Assembly (NCBI RefSeq): GCF_034119425.1
Contig: NZ_JAWUEL010000002.1
Span: 1 to 64,000 of the forward strand
DNA from: Actinotignum schaalii_C
GTDB taxonomy: Bacteria; Actinomycetota; Actinomycetes; Actinomycetales; Actinomycetaceae
Length of the DNA stretch: 64,000 nucleotides
Direction of reading: 5' to 3'
In this document: one piece after another, positions 15,553 to 24,469 of the stretch
How positions within the stretch are numbered: position 1 is the first letter of the stretch
Layout: each line of letters starts with the position of its first letter
Translations under genes and position numbers: made by a program
Notes under the pieces: generated by a model
Seen by the model: only the letters and a program-made list of their open reading frames with translations
What the model was told of the DNA's origin: nothing
The model's database searches: none

Positions 15553-16293
15553 ATGCCTTCCCACGTATCAGATGTACGCTTCGGAGCACAGATGGCCGCG
15601 GGCGCCGGCCTGGGAATGATCCCCCTGGGCATGGCCTTCGGACTTCTTGTCATCCAGTACGGCCAACCGTGGTGGCTTGCTCCCGCGCTGTCCTTCTTTA
15701 TTTATTCCGGCTCGGCTGAGCTGCTCGCCGTCGCCCTCATTAGCGCACACGCACCGGTCCTCACGATTCTCCTCACCATCTTTTTCGTGAACGTACGTCA
15801 CGTTTTTTACGCGTTTTCGTATCCCATCGCGCAGCTCACCCACCCGCTTGCCCGCATGTATTGCGTCTACTCCCTCACCGACGAAACCTACGCGATCACC
15901 ACCTCGCATCCGGGCGTCTGGAACCAACGCCGGCTCATCTCTCTCCAAGCTGTGCTCCAGGCATGCTGGGTTGGTGGCGGACTACTGGGAGTAGCGATTG
16001 GCGGATTCCTCCCCGGGCAGATTCGTGGTGTTAATTTTGCGCTCGTCGCCCTTTTCATCGTCCTCGCCCTGGACGCTTTCCACGCACGCCGCGATATTCC
16101 CGGCGTGCTCGGTGCCGGCCTCGCGTTCCTGCTGGCGCAGCTATGTGCGCCGAGCGCCCTTCTGCCCGTCGCGATGAGTCTTTTCGCGCTGTTCTTGGTG
16201 GTGCGTTTCGTGGTGCGCACTCGTGTCAAGAAGAACGACGGCGCAGCACCTTCCCCGGGCGGCGCAGCAGGCGAGGTAGGTGATCTGCGATGA
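15553..16293 (+). CDS. azlC: AzlC-family branched-chain amino acid exporter subunit
   Basis: A 246-residue membrane protein of the AzlC family. Typical features are GMIPLGMAFGLLVIQYG in the first helix, FFIYSGSAELLAVALI, and FFVNVRHVFYAFSYP at about residue 78, followed by LTDETYAITT. With AzlD it exports branched-chain amino acids or related compounds. The start at 15553 (ATG) begins the family-like sequence; the in-frame extension upstream overlaps the divergent ABM gene's leader. Its stop overlaps azlD by 4 bases (ATGA). Confidence 0.88.
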   Translation: MPSHVSDVRFGAQMAAGAGLGMIPLGMAFGLLVIQYGQPWWLAPALSFFIYSGSAELLAVALISAHAPVLTILLTIFFVNVRHVFYAFSYPIAQLTHPLARMYCVYSLTDETYAITTSHPGVWNQRRLISLQAVLQACWVGGGLLGVAIGGFLPGQIRGVNFALVALFIVLALDAFHARRDIPGVLGAGLAFLLAQLCAPSALLPVAMSLFALFLVVRFVVRTRVKKNDGAAPSPGGAAGEVGDLR

Positions 16294-16610
16294 CTAGCTA
16301 TCTCCTGGCTGTCCTGCTCGGCTCTTTGGCTCTCATGCTGTGCCTGCGCGGGATTCCCTTCCTCATTTTGCATCCGCTGCGCCGCTCGCGCCTGGTTCGA
16401 GCGCTCTCGGTCTGGCTCCCGGTGGGGGTGCTGGTCATTTTGGCCCTGGCGATGGTACGCAACGAAGTCCTTCCGGTGTCTGCTGAATCTGTGCTGTACG
16501 TGAGCGTAGCCAGCGCCGTCACGATCCTGGCGCACGAGCTTTCTGGGCGCCGCATGCTCGTTTCCCTCGCCGCCGGTACCCTCACCTACATCGGCTTGCT
16601 AGCGATCTAG
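16290..16610 (+). CDS. azlD: AzlD-family small transporter subunit
   Basis: A 106-residue four-helix protein, the usual partner of AzlC. The conserved CLRGIPFLIL motif sits near residue 24, and helices follow at about 42-58, 64-80 and 87-105. It overlaps azlC by 4 bases, which couples their translation. The family is required with AzlC for export of branched-chain amino acids; no regulator of the Lrp type is adjacent here. Confidence 0.87.
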   Translation: MTSYLLAVLLGSLALMLCLRGIPFLILHPLRRSRLVRALSVWLPVGVLVILALAMVRNEVLPVSAESVLYVSVASAVTILAHELSGRRMLVSLAAGTLTYIGLLAI

Positions 16611-16669
16611 AATCTGGGGTGACGCTTGCGCCACCGGAAGCAAGCGGAAGACGGCTGAGGAGGATCCGG

Positions 16670-18046
16670 ATGTCTCAGGCCCGCAAGCGTAGTTTCGTGA
16701 AGCGGCACCCCTACCTCACGCAGATTTTTCTTGCCTATGTTATTGCAGTCCCCGGGTATCTCCTCTATACCGCATATACGGGACAGCTTAACCCGGGGGC
16801 TTCGTGGGACCCTCAAGCTTTCATTTTCCTTTCGGTTTTCTTCACCCTCCTCCCCTGGGTGACCACGTACCCGGTTATTCTCACCTGTTACCAGGTGATC
16901 GCGCTCATCACCGCAATACGGGGGAAGCCGCTGCCGGTTCTGGAAGTAGCGCATGATGTCTGGACTATCTTTCTAGCGCTTAGTTTCCATTTGGCCGCTA
17001 TCTCGATGAGATACAGGGTGGTCTTTTATGCCGATTGGTCGGAGCAACTCGTCAATGACCAGACGCATACGCCGGTCCACACTGATTTTCAGCCATTTTT
17101 AGTGCTGCTGTGCATCGTATGCTCGGTAGCTTTTCTTTACGTGCGGCTCAAGCCGCTCAGCCAGATCCCGCCACTTCTCACGGTTCTCTGCTTCTCGTGC
17201 ATCTATCTTGGCAACGCGATTGTTATCGTATGGACTATTCAAACATTCCGGCCTGGGGGACCTGAAAATCTCATTCTGTTGTTGCCGGTCACCGCGGTAG
17301 TGTTGATCTCCGCGAAAACAATCATCGTGAAAATCCACGAATTTCATTCCCACGCACCCCAAGCTATCCAGGAGACTCAGGCGGATCGGCGGGTGCCGGA
17401 CATCCAGGATGCGCAGGATGTGCAGAACGGGCCTCGAGTTCAGGATACCCAGGAGGAACGGGCGGTCGGATCTGGCGTGCTCGCCTACTTTGAAAGGATT
17501 CTTTCCCAAGCTAGAAACTGGCCCCTTCTCGCTCTGCTCGCCCTCATCCCTGTGCTGGGTATCTTCCTCCTTATTCTGGTGCTTTTCGGCCAGGAACCAA
17601 ACGCCGCCATCAAAGCCTTCACGGAAACAAGTGACTGGACGCTTTCGCAGCGCATCGCACCTCCCAATACGTACTACGACGAACACTATCTGTGTACCGT
17701 GGCAGCCGGTGGGCACCCGGCGGTAGTCAAACCGATCCGGGACGGAGTGCGCGGCGGGCATCGCATTACCGTGAATCGCCAACTTCTTATTGCGAATGCT
17801 TTCGAACAGGTTCTCGAAGAAAAGACCCCGAAGGCACATCGGGCAATCCGCAGCTTCTATAACCGTTACGGCTTCCCGCTCTCGCGACTCATCTGCACCC
17901 GCCTCGCAGCGGACGTCGTATGGCTCGCTATGAAACCCCTGGAATGGCTGTTCCTGGCAGTTATTTACCTTGTTGATACTCGCCCGGAGGACCGTATCGC
18001 AATCCAGTACACCGGCCGCCGCCGTGAGGACTTCACTGCCGGGTAA
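16670..18046 (+). CDS. Large membrane protein, DUF6688-like C-terminal region
   Basis: A 458-residue protein of unknown function. Six predicted helices (about residues 15-35, 48-80, 103-120, 143-160, 172-192, 203-222) are followed by a polar Gln/Asp-rich linker (VPDIQDAQDVQNGPRVQDTQ, about 243-262). A seventh helix, WPLLALLALIPVLGIFLLIL (about 283-302), precedes a conserved-looking C-terminal domain with YLCTVAAGGHPAVVKP, VNRQLLIANAFEQVLEE and MKPLEWLFLAVIY. The last part recalls the DUF6688 family as I remember it. The start at 16670 has a strong site (GGAGGATCCGG). It follows azlD by 60 bases and may share its transcript. Confidence 0.55.
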   Translation: MSQARKRSFVKRHPYLTQIFLAYVIAVPGYLLYTAYTGQLNPGASWDPQAFIFLSVFFTLLPWVTTYPVILTCYQVIALITAIRGKPLPVLEVAHDVWTIFLALSFHLAAISMRYRVVFYADWSEQLVNDQTHTPVHTDFQPFLVLLCIVCSVAFLYVRLKPLSQIPPLLTVLCFSCIYLGNAIVIVWTIQTFRPGGPENLILLLPVTAVVLISAKTIIVKIHEFHSHAPQAIQETQADRRVPDIQDAQDVQNGPRVQDTQEERAVGSGVLAYFERILSQARNWPLLALLALIPVLGIFLLILVLFGQEPNAAIKAFTETSDWTLSQRIAPPNTYYDEHYLCTVAAGGHPAVVKPIRDGVRGGHRITVNRQLLIANAFEQVLEEKTPKAHRAIRSFYNRYGFPLSRLICTRLAADVVWLAMKPLEWLFLAVIYLVDTRPEDRIAIQYTGRRREDFTAG

Positions 18047-18767
18047 TCTCAAGCGCGAGTTGAAACTGAACTAATAGCGCAAGGGTGTGTGTAATGTAGC
18101 TGCCGTTGCGCTTTGATTTCGGGCAAACGCTGCGGTCTTCCCGCGAGAGTCTCATGGACCTCACGAACTTCGATAGTCACATCGGCCCCGGGCGAGGGGG
18201 TATCTGTTTTCAGAGCTGTACTGCGCTTGTCGTACATGCGAAGTACATCCCGAAAAAACACCCCATCTCCCGCGGGCGAGGTAGGTAGAGTGGGTCATTC
18301 TCAAGCGTCAAGGCTGCAAAACGTGCATTTTGGACTGTTAGGGGCACAGAGTGTACGCCACGGACATTAAATCGCGCAAAAACTGTCACCCACGTACATT
18401 CTGTTAGGCGGCCTGGGCTCTCTCCTCCTCAAAGTGCGCATGTCGAACCGTGGTCCCCGCCAAGCGCGCGTAGGGAACGCGAAATCGCCCCGACACGGTG
18501 CTCTCCCGCACACTTTGTTTGCGGGCACGGTTCACGGTAGTTCCGGGCCGGACCACTTCGTTTCCAGGTTCGGTTCATGCGGCTCCGTGAATGCAGTGGG
18601 GAGCAGATCCGGATGCCCGGATCTGCTCCCCACTCATTGCGTTGTGTGCGGTGTGCGCCCTGAGCTAGCTCACTCGAAGGCAAGCCGCGCGATAGGCGCG
18701 TGACGCACGCCGCGGTTATGCGGCTTTAGCGCGTGGCGTACGCTGCACCTGTGCAGCTTATACGGCC
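18047..18767. other. 720-bp region without a supported gene
   Basis: No reading frame here has both a ribosome site and a protein-like sequence. It contains an 18-bp perfect hairpin (18595-18634), a pair of imperfect direct repeats at the right end (about 18717-18743 and 18758-18784), and otherwise nothing I can name. Length and GC content would allow a regulatory RNA, but there is no positive evidence. Confidence 0.5.
18595..18634 (-). terminator. 18-bp perfect hairpin after the hexuronate operon
   Basis: AGTGGGGAGCAGATCCGG (18595-18612) and CCGGATCTGCTCCCCACT (18617-18634) with a 4-base loop. No T-run flanks it on either strand. It lies 134 bases past the kdgK stop and probably ends or stabilises that transcript. 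Confidence 0.65.
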
Positions 18768-19874
18768 TTAGCGCTTGACGCGCGCCGAGCCACCGCGGGC
18801 GAGGTTCTCTACCTCGGCACGGGTAGCCATGGTGGTATCACCCGGCGTGGTCATGGCGAGGGCGCCGTGGGCGGCCCCGAGTTCCACTGCCTTCTGGACA
18901 TCACCGTATTCCATGAGCCCGAAGATAAGCCCGGAGGCGAAGGAGTCTCCCCCACCCACGCGGTCGAATATCTCTAGGCCATCACGCTGGGTGGCCTGCA
19001 CGAAGCCCTGGTCACGCTTCCATGCCACTGCACCCCAGTCGTTGATGGTTGCCGAACGGACCTGGCGCATCGTGGTACCGATGGCCTTGAAGTTCGGGAA
19101 GGTTTCTGCTGCCTTCTCAATCATCTTGTGGAAGGATTCCACCTGGAGATTATCGAGGTTTTCATTTGCGCCTTCGATTTCCAGACCGAGGCAGGCGGTG
19201 AAGTCCTCTTCGTTACCGATCATGACATCCACGAAGGGTGCCAGGGACTTATTCACTTCCTGCGCGCGGGCCTTTCCACCGTGCAGATTCCACAGCGAGG
19301 GACGGTAGTTGAGGTCATAGGACACGATGGTGCCGTATTCCTTGGCCTTCTTAATAACCGCCAGCGCCGTTTCCGAAGCTTGCTCCGAGAGGGCCGCGTA
19401 AATCCCGCCGGTGTGCAGCCAGCGCACCCCGAGCTCGCCAAAGAGGTAATCGAGATCGATATCCTCCGGGGTGAGCTGCGAAATCGCAGTGTGGGCCCGG
19501 TCGGAACAGCCGACCGCTCCGCGCACCCCGAAACCGCGTTCGGTGAAATTGAGACCGTTACGAGCCGACTGGCCGATGCCGTCGTCGTCGACCCAATGAA
19601 TAAAACGGGTATCCAGACCGCCGGTGAGGATCAGATCCTCGAGCAGCAAGCCCACTTCGTTACGTACCAGGGAAGTGAGGATCGCACCGCGCTTCTGGAA
19701 GGCGCGCCGCAGGCCGCGGGCCACGTTGTATTCGCCGCCACCTTCGGAGGCAGCAAACTGACGCGTGGTGCGGATACGCCCGGCACCCGGATCCAGGCGA
19801 AGCATGACTTCACCCAGGGAGACAATATCGTAGGTGGTTTCCTCGGCGGATTTAATCGTCAGGGCGTCGCTCAC
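18768..19874 (-). CDS. kdgK: 2-keto-3-deoxygluconate kinase
   Basis: A 368-residue PfkB-family kinase. Motifs: YDIVSLGEVMLRLDPG at the N-terminus, SEGGGEYNVARGLRRAF (about residues 44-60), and DRVGGGDSFASGLIFG with the catalytic Asp near residue 312. It phosphorylates KDG to KDPG. It is the last gene of uxuB-uxuA-eda-kdgK and overlaps eda by 4 bases. At 368 residues it is longer than typical bacterial KdgK (about 310), matching an actinobacterial/Firmicute-type long form. KDG specificity is inferred from the operon. Confidence 0.85.
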   Translation of the reverse strand: MSDALTIKSAEETTYDIVSLGEVMLRLDPGAGRIRTTRQFAASEGGGEYNVARGLRRAFQKRGAILTSLVRNEVGLLLEDLILTGGLDTRFIHWVDDDGIGQSARNGLNFTERGFGVRGAVGCSDRAHTAISQLTPEDIDLDYLFGELGVRWLHTGGIYAALSEQASETALAVIKKAKEYGTIVSYDLNYRPSLWNLHGGKARAQEVNKSLAPFVDVMIGNEEDFTACLGLEIEGANENLDNLQVESFHKMIEKAAETFPNFKAIGTTMRQVRSATINDWGAVAWKRDQGFVQATQRDGLEIFDRVGGGDSFASGLIFGLMEYGDVQKAVELGAAHGALAMTTPGDTTMATRAEVENLARGGSARVKR

Positions 19875-20518
19875 TTGCGAATCTCCTTAGCTAGATCGGA
19901 TGCTTCTTGGGACAGACGGGTGATCTCCGCAAAGTTCCCAGAGGAAATCAGGTCGCGCTTGATCATCCACGAACCCGAAACGGACAGGATCGCCGGATCG
20001 GACAGCCATTCGGCCATATTCGCGAGCTTCACCCCGCCCGAGGGTACGAAGTAGGTATTCGGGAAGGGACCGCGCAGGGCCTTGACCATGGGCAACCCGC
20101 CCGCTTCCCCACCGGGGAAGAACTTCACCGCGGTGGCACCGTACTCCAGGGCCATCATGATTTCCGTAGCGGTCTGCACACCCGGAAGGTAGGGAATCTG
20201 GCGTTCGGCGGCCACATCGGCAACACCGGCGCTCCAGCCCGGGGACACGAAGAACTTCGCGCCCAGGTCCGCGGCGGTTTCCGCCTGGGCCCGGGTGAGC
20301 ACCGTTCCAGCCCCCACCGTCATTCCCTCGATATCGCGCATGGCCTTAATGGCTTCCCCACCGGCAGCGGTACGGAACGTCACTTCGGCGCAATGGATAC
20401 CGCCGGCGACGAGCGCGCGGGCCGCCTCGGGTGCCTGCGCGGCATCATCGATCACCACAACGGGAACAATGGGGTGGGTTTCCAGGAACGGACGAACGTC
20501 TGGAAGTTGCTGAGACAC
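19871..20518 (-). CDS. eda: KDPG/KHG aldolase
   Basis: A 215-residue class I aldolase splitting 2-keto-3-deoxy-6-phosphogluconate into pyruvate and glyceraldehyde 3-phosphate. Motifs: GGIHCAEVTFRT with the catalytic Glu, VGAGTVLTRAQ, AKFFVSPGWS, and AVKFFPGGEAGG with the Schiff-base Lys, then PSGGV. The GTG start at 20518 overlaps the uxuA stop by one base; the frame is open 39 bases further upstream, but that would lie inside uxuA. It completes the hexuronate route with kdgK. Confidence 0.92.
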   Translation of the reverse strand: MSQQLPDVRPFLETHPIVPVVVIDDAAQAPEAARALVAGGIHCAEVTFRTAAGGEAIKAMRDIEGMTVGAGTVLTRAQAETAADLGAKFFVSPGWSAGVADVAAERQIPYLPGVQTATEIMMALEYGATAVKFFPGGEAGGLPMVKALRGPFPNTYFVPSGGVKLANMAEWLSDPAILSVSGSWMIKRDLISSGNFAEITRLSQEASDLAKEIRK

Positions 20519-21600
20519 TACTTTGCCGCCTTCTTCATCTTGTCGATGCCGTCCCACAGCCCGAGGAGGTACTGGGTGCCCAGTGCCCGGTCATACAGCG
20601 GGTAGCCGGGGCGGCCTTCTTCGCCCCAAATCATGCGGCCGTGATCGGGACGCACGTAAATATCGGGGCAGGTATCGTAAATGGCTTCCACCGCGGCCTG
20701 CATATCGAGGTCGCCGTCCGCGGACCAGTGGGCTGCTTCCTTGAACGTCTTCTCCCCGAGGTACTTGACGTTACGCAGGTGGGAAGCGGCGATACGGCCG
20801 CGTTCGCCCACGTAGCGCAGGATCTCAGCAACGTTATTGGACGGGTTGGAGCCGAGCGAGCCGATGCACACGCACAGGGAGTGCATCGGGGAATCATTGA
20901 GAGCCAGGATTTCCTTGATGTCATCCAGGCTCTTGTAGGCACGCGGAATACCGAAGAGATCCCAGGCCGGATCATCCGGATGGCAGGCCATCTTAATGCC
21001 GACCTTTTCACAGGTGGGGATGATGCCGTCCAGGAAGTACTTCCAGTTTTCGCGCAGTTTCTCCACCGTCATATTCTGGTAAAGCGCCATGACTTCATCC
21101 AACTTGGCCAAGCGTTCGGGTTCCCACCCGGGCAGGGTGAGGCCGCCGGACTCTTCGGCCGTCTTATTGACGATATCCTGCGGGGTCATGCCTTCGATTT
21201 CGGAGTGATCGTAGTACAGGCAGGTGGAGCCATCCTCGTTCACGTGAGCGAGCTCGGTGCGCAGCCAGTCAAAGACCGGCATGAAGTTGTACACAACCAC
21301 CTTGACGCCGAATTCCGCGAGGTTTTCCAGCGTGGTGCAGTAGTTCTTGATGTACTCGTCACGGCTCGGAAGCCCGAGCTTGATGTCCTCGTGGACGTTG
21401 ACGGATTCGATGATCTCGCATTCAAGCCCGGCTTCGTGGACCTGGTCGATGAGGACCTTGATTTCGTCCTTTTCCCAGTTCTCCCCCGCCGCCTTGTAGG
21501 ACAGGGTTCCCATAATTCCGGACACGCCCGGAATCTGCTTAATGTACTGCAGCGGAATCGGGTCGTGACCTTCGCCGTACCAGCGGAATGTCATTTTCAT
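20518..21600 (-). CDS. uxuA: Mannonate dehydratase
   Basis: A 360-residue TIM-barrel enzyme that dehydrates D-mannonate to 2-keto-3-deoxygluconate. Recognised parts are MKMTFRWYGEGHDPIPLQYI at the start, GVKVVVYNFMPVFDWLRTEL near residue 98, KMACHPDDPAWDLFG with the metal-binding His near residue 200, and VRPDHGRMIWGE near the C-terminus. The ATG overlaps the uxuB stop by one base. Family length is normal (about 350-395). Confidence 0.95.
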   Translation of the reverse strand: MKMTFRWYGEGHDPIPLQYIKQIPGVSGIMGTLSYKAAGENWEKDEIKVLIDQVHEAGLECEIIESVNVHEDIKLGLPSRDEYIKNYCTTLENLAEFGVKVVVYNFMPVFDWLRTELAHVNEDGSTCLYYDHSEIEGMTPQDIVNKTAEESGGLTLPGWEPERLAKLDEVMALYQNMTVEKLRENWKYFLDGIIPTCEKVGIKMACHPDDPAWDLFGIPRAYKSLDDIKEILALNDSPMHSLCVCIGSLGSNPSNNVAEILRYVGERGRIAASHLRNVKYLGEKTFKEAAHWSADGDLDMQAAVEAIYDTCPDIYVRPDHGRMIWGEEGRPGYPLYDRALGTQYLLGLWDGIDKMKKAAK

Positions 21601-23198
21601 TAGTTGATCTCCTCGTGAATAGTGGCACGCACAGCGCCGGGACCGGCAATGAGCTTGGTAAACAGGGCTTCGACCTTTTCCGCCAGCGGAGTGGTATACA
21701 GGTCAAGGCCGAAGATATTGGCATTGGACAGAATGGGCTTGAGCACGGCGTGAGCGTCAACGCTTTCACCGAGCTTAATTCCCTTGAGGTGCCCCTGGAG
21801 TTCTTCCAGCAGCGGATCGGATGACGGCGTAAATTCTTCGCCATCGTCCGCGATACCGAGCAGGTACCGTGCCCACACCGCGAATACGAGCGGGATCACG
21901 CGCAACTTGTCCATATCCAGACCGCGGCGCTGATACTCCTGCAGCGTGACACCGAAACGGATCGGAATCTTCTGCGAGGTATCCATGGCGATACGGGCCG
22001 GATTGTCCGGCAGCGCGCTATTGGGGAAACGCTCTTCGAGGACTTCGCGCACGAAGTCCTTCGGATCGATGATCCCCGGATCGGTTACTACCGGCATCGC
22101 TTCATCATAGGCGAGGATATTGACCATCTTCGCCAAATCGGGATCGCGCATTTCCGAATCAATGGTCGGGAAGCGCATAACCGTACCGGACACTGCCAGT
22201 GCGGTGTGGAGCGGATTGAGGCAGGTGGTGACCTTCATCCGCTCGAACTTATCGCAGGTTTCACGATCGGTGATGTACACGCCGTAGTCCTCAAAAGGCG
22301 GGCGTTCGGCCGCGAACTTATCTTCGATAATGAGGTATTCGGTGGGTTCGGCGTTGACAAACCCGGCAATCGGGGTGCGCCCGAGGTGGTCAATACCCAT
22401 GTCGGTAAAGCCAAGACCGGTCAGGTATTCCGAAACTTCTTCCGAGGGCCGTGGGGTGATCTTATCGATCACGGAAATCGGGAAAGCAACCTTGGTGTCA
22501 TCACTGACCCAGTCCAGGAATTCCTGGCTGAGTGCGCCGCGCTCCACCCACCCGCGGGCAATTTGCAATATCGAATCGCGCAGCTTATCGCCGTTGTGGG
22601 AGAAGTTATCCGCAGAGATGAAGTTAATGGGCGCTCCGCCCGCCTGGTAGCGATGCGCGAGGAGCCCGGCCAGCAGTGCCATGGTGTTTTCATGGTTAGC
22701 GTACGGATCCGAAGCGATATCCGCGCGGGTAGCTTCGGAGAGCTCACCCTGGGAATCCTGAATGACATAGCCTTTTTCGGTAATGGTAAGAGTTACCGTG
22801 GTCATCTCCGGCTTGGTAAAAATAGAGACGAGCCGGTCAAAATCGCCGTCGCGGCGGGTGGCCAGGCCATCAGCCAGGCCGGCGATAACGCGGGTATCGC
22901 GCTTGTCCCCGGAAAGAATAACGCCCAGGGTCAGCAGATCAAAAGCTTCGAGCTGCTTTTCCATTTCAGCGGGATCCATGGGAACCACACCGGTAATCGG
23001 CCAGTACTTGCCGTCTGCCAGCATGTCATCCGCAATGCGAGCCAAGAAAATCCGGAAAATATTACCCGGGCCGATATGCAACCAGCGCGGGTTGGTGCGC
23101 GCGCGCTCCTGCGTGGCGGCCACATCAAAAGCCGGAACTTGAATACCGGCTGCTTCGTAATCACTCGCGTGGGAAAGCGAGCTGAGATTGAGTTTCAT
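21600..23198 (-). CDS. uxuB: D-mannonate oxidoreductase (fructuronate reductase)
   Basis: A 532-residue member of the polyol/mannitol dehydrogenase family that reduces D-fructuronate to D-mannonate with NADH. Visible are WLHIGPGNIFRIFLARIADDML (nucleotide-binding start, about residue 39), GLTFTDMGIDHLGRTP-like central region, and KVTTCLNPLHTALAVSG, with the conserved Lys/Asn/His catalytic set. The start at 23198 is preceded by AAAGGTGATGTAT. It is the first gene of the operon. Mannitol or altronate oxidoreductase is the alternative, but the neighbour uxuA favours mannonate. Confidence 0.88.
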   Translation of the reverse strand: MKLNLSSLSHASDYEAAGIQVPAFDVAATQERARTNPRWLHIGPGNIFRIFLARIADDMLADGKYWPITGVVPMDPAEMEKQLEAFDLLTLGVILSGDKRDTRVIAGLADGLATRRDGDFDRLVSIFTKPEMTTVTLTITEKGYVIQDSQGELSEATRADIASDPYANHENTMALLAGLLAHRYQAGGAPINFISADNFSHNGDKLRDSILQIARGWVERGALSQEFLDWVSDDTKVAFPISVIDKITPRPSEEVSEYLTGLGFTDMGIDHLGRTPIAGFVNAEPTEYLIIEDKFAAERPPFEDYGVYITDRETCDKFERMKVTTCLNPLHTALAVSGTVMRFPTIDSEMRDPDLAKMVNILAYDEAMPVVTDPGIIDPKDFVREVLEERFPNSALPDNPARIAMDTSQKIPIRFGVTLQEYQRRGLDMDKLRVIPLVFAVWARYLLGIADDGEEFTPSSDPLLEELQGHLKGIKLGESVDAHAVLKPILSNANIFGLDLYTTPLAEKVEALFTKLIAGPGAVRATIHEEIN

Positions 23199-23385
23199 AT
23201 ACATCACCTTTGATAGTTGGATCGGGACAGCTCCACGTGCGATCCACCGGCGGCCGCCCCGCAGGATCGCGGGCATGCGCCGCGTTCCTGCCGTAAGGTC
23301 ACCCGGTGAGTGAACACCGCTCCCGATGTCACCACCCAGTATTCCTTTATAAGACGACGAACTGGCCGGGCACCCCCGCACCCGT

Positions 23386-23404
23386 ATGTTTCTTTACGTG
23401 AAAC
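23386..23404. promoter_or_regulatory. Operator candidate 1 (ATGTTTC-N7-GAAAC)
   Basis: ATGTTTC (23386-23392), seven bases, GAAAC (23400-23404). It shares its exact half-site pattern with the copy at 23533-23551. Nearest to the uxuB side, it would control the operon. Confidence 0.55.
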
Positions 23405-23532
23405 GCCCGTTCGTACGTATGAAATGATTGTACCTCATTTTCATTCCGGACGGCACCCCTGAGCGACGTGTGAAGTATTCGGATTCCGGGCCTTTTCTTA
23501 TTCAACACTGACTGCCTGATATCCTCATTTCC

Positions 23533-23564
23533 ATGTTTCACATATTGAAATCCCGCGGTATAAT
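23533..23564 (+). promoter_or_regulatory. Operator candidate 2 overlapping iclR promoter
   Basis: ATGTTTC (23533-23539), seven bases, GAAAT (23547-23551). A near-consensus -35 TTCACA (23537-23542) lies inside it, 16 bases before a perfect -10 TATAAT (23559-23564). Binding here should repress the regulator's own transcription. Confidence 0.6.
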
Positions 23565-23609
23565 TTTCCCGGCCTGCAGTTATACCCTCGTTGAGTAAAG
23601 GAGCTTGAG

Positions 23610-24410
23610 GTGTCCGGTACTTCTCCTGAGGAGCGCGCTCCGCTCTCCTCCATTGATCGTGCATTGCTCGTTGTCGAGTTTTTAGCACGCCGCGGACCGG
23701 AAGGTGCTCCCCTCTCCGATATCGCAGCCGCGGTAGAGTCCAATAAGGCCACGGTTCACCACACTCTGCGTTCGCTGCGCTACCGGGATTGGGTGAACCA
23801 GGATCCCGACAACGGTTACTACTTCCTCGGGGACGGCGTCGATCCGATCATTCGCTACACTACGCGCACCCAATTCGTGGTGGACCAACTCCACCCGGCC
23901 CTGGTTGCTATTTGCCACCGCTTTAACGAGTTGGTGCACCTGGGCAAGCTATCCGGTCAAGTTGTCACCTACCTGGATAAGGTGGAGCCAGACCGGCCCA
24001 TTCGAGTGGTTTCTTATATCGGGCGTAATGCGCCGGCCGTCACCACCGCGCTCGGGCGTGCCCTCCTGGGCGCGAATAACGTGACGGGCGCGGAAATTGA
24101 CTGGTACCTGAGTGTCCCCACCGATACTCCCCCTACCCGCGCCGCTATCGAAGAATGTATCGAGCATGTGCACCGCTACGGCTGGGGTATGGAAGTGGAA
24201 GAAAACGAAGCGGGGATTGCTTGCGTGGCGGTTCCCGTGGATTTGAAAAACGGCGAGCGGGTAGCGGTATCCGTCACCGCGCCCGCCGAACGCCTGGGTG
24301 CGGCAACACGTGAAGCGGTGGCTTACGGCATCGCGGAAGAAATCAGCGCTATCGCCGGTTCCACCGGCGTGAGCGTTCCGGAGGTTCTACTGCCGCGCTC
24401 GGCGCGCTAG
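23610..24410 (+). CDS. IclR-family regulator of the hexuronate operon
   Basis: A 266-residue protein. The N-terminal winged helix-turn-helix (residues about 10-70: ALLVVEFLARRGPEGAPLSDIAAAVESNKATVHHTLRSL) is followed by an IclR effector domain (about 85-255) with HLGKLSGQVVTYLDKVE and GIACVAVPVDLKNG. The GTG start follows AAAGGAGCTTGAG. Divergent position and shared palindromes make it the likely repressor of uxuB-uxuA-eda-kdgK, in the manner of KdgR, with KDG as a plausible inducer. Confidence 0.87.
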   Translation: MSGTSPEERAPLSSIDRALLVVEFLARRGPEGAPLSDIAAAVESNKATVHHTLRSLRYRDWVNQDPDNGYYFLGDGVDPIIRYTTRTQFVVDQLHPALVAICHRFNELVHLGKLSGQVVTYLDKVEPDRPIRVVSYIGRNAPAVTTALGRALLGANNVTGAEIDWYLSVPTDTPPTRAAIEECIEHVHRYGWGMEVEENEAGIACVAVPVDLKNGERVAVSVTAPAERLGAATREAVAYGIAEEISAIAGSTGVSVPEVLLPRSAR

Positions 24411-24469
24411 CCGGAACGCCGGGGGCAGCGATGGGAGCTTTCCTGCCGCGATCCCTGCCGGTGGTGGAA

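Larger units (their letters stand above)
23199..23609. promoter_or_regulatory. Divergent control region of uxuB operon and iclR-type gene
   Basis: A 411-bp intergenic region. It contains two copies of ATGTTTC-N7-GAAA(C/T) (23386-23404 and 23533-23551), a third looser dyad ATGAAATGA/TCATTTTCAT (about 23419-23444), and the promoter of the IclR gene. A TATAAA on the minus strand (23346-23351) is a possible -10 for the uxu operon. Confidence 0.6.

Noticed and set aside
18106..18370. Small genes in the region after the DUF6688-like gene
   Set aside because: Short overlapping frames without ribosome sites or protein-like composition.
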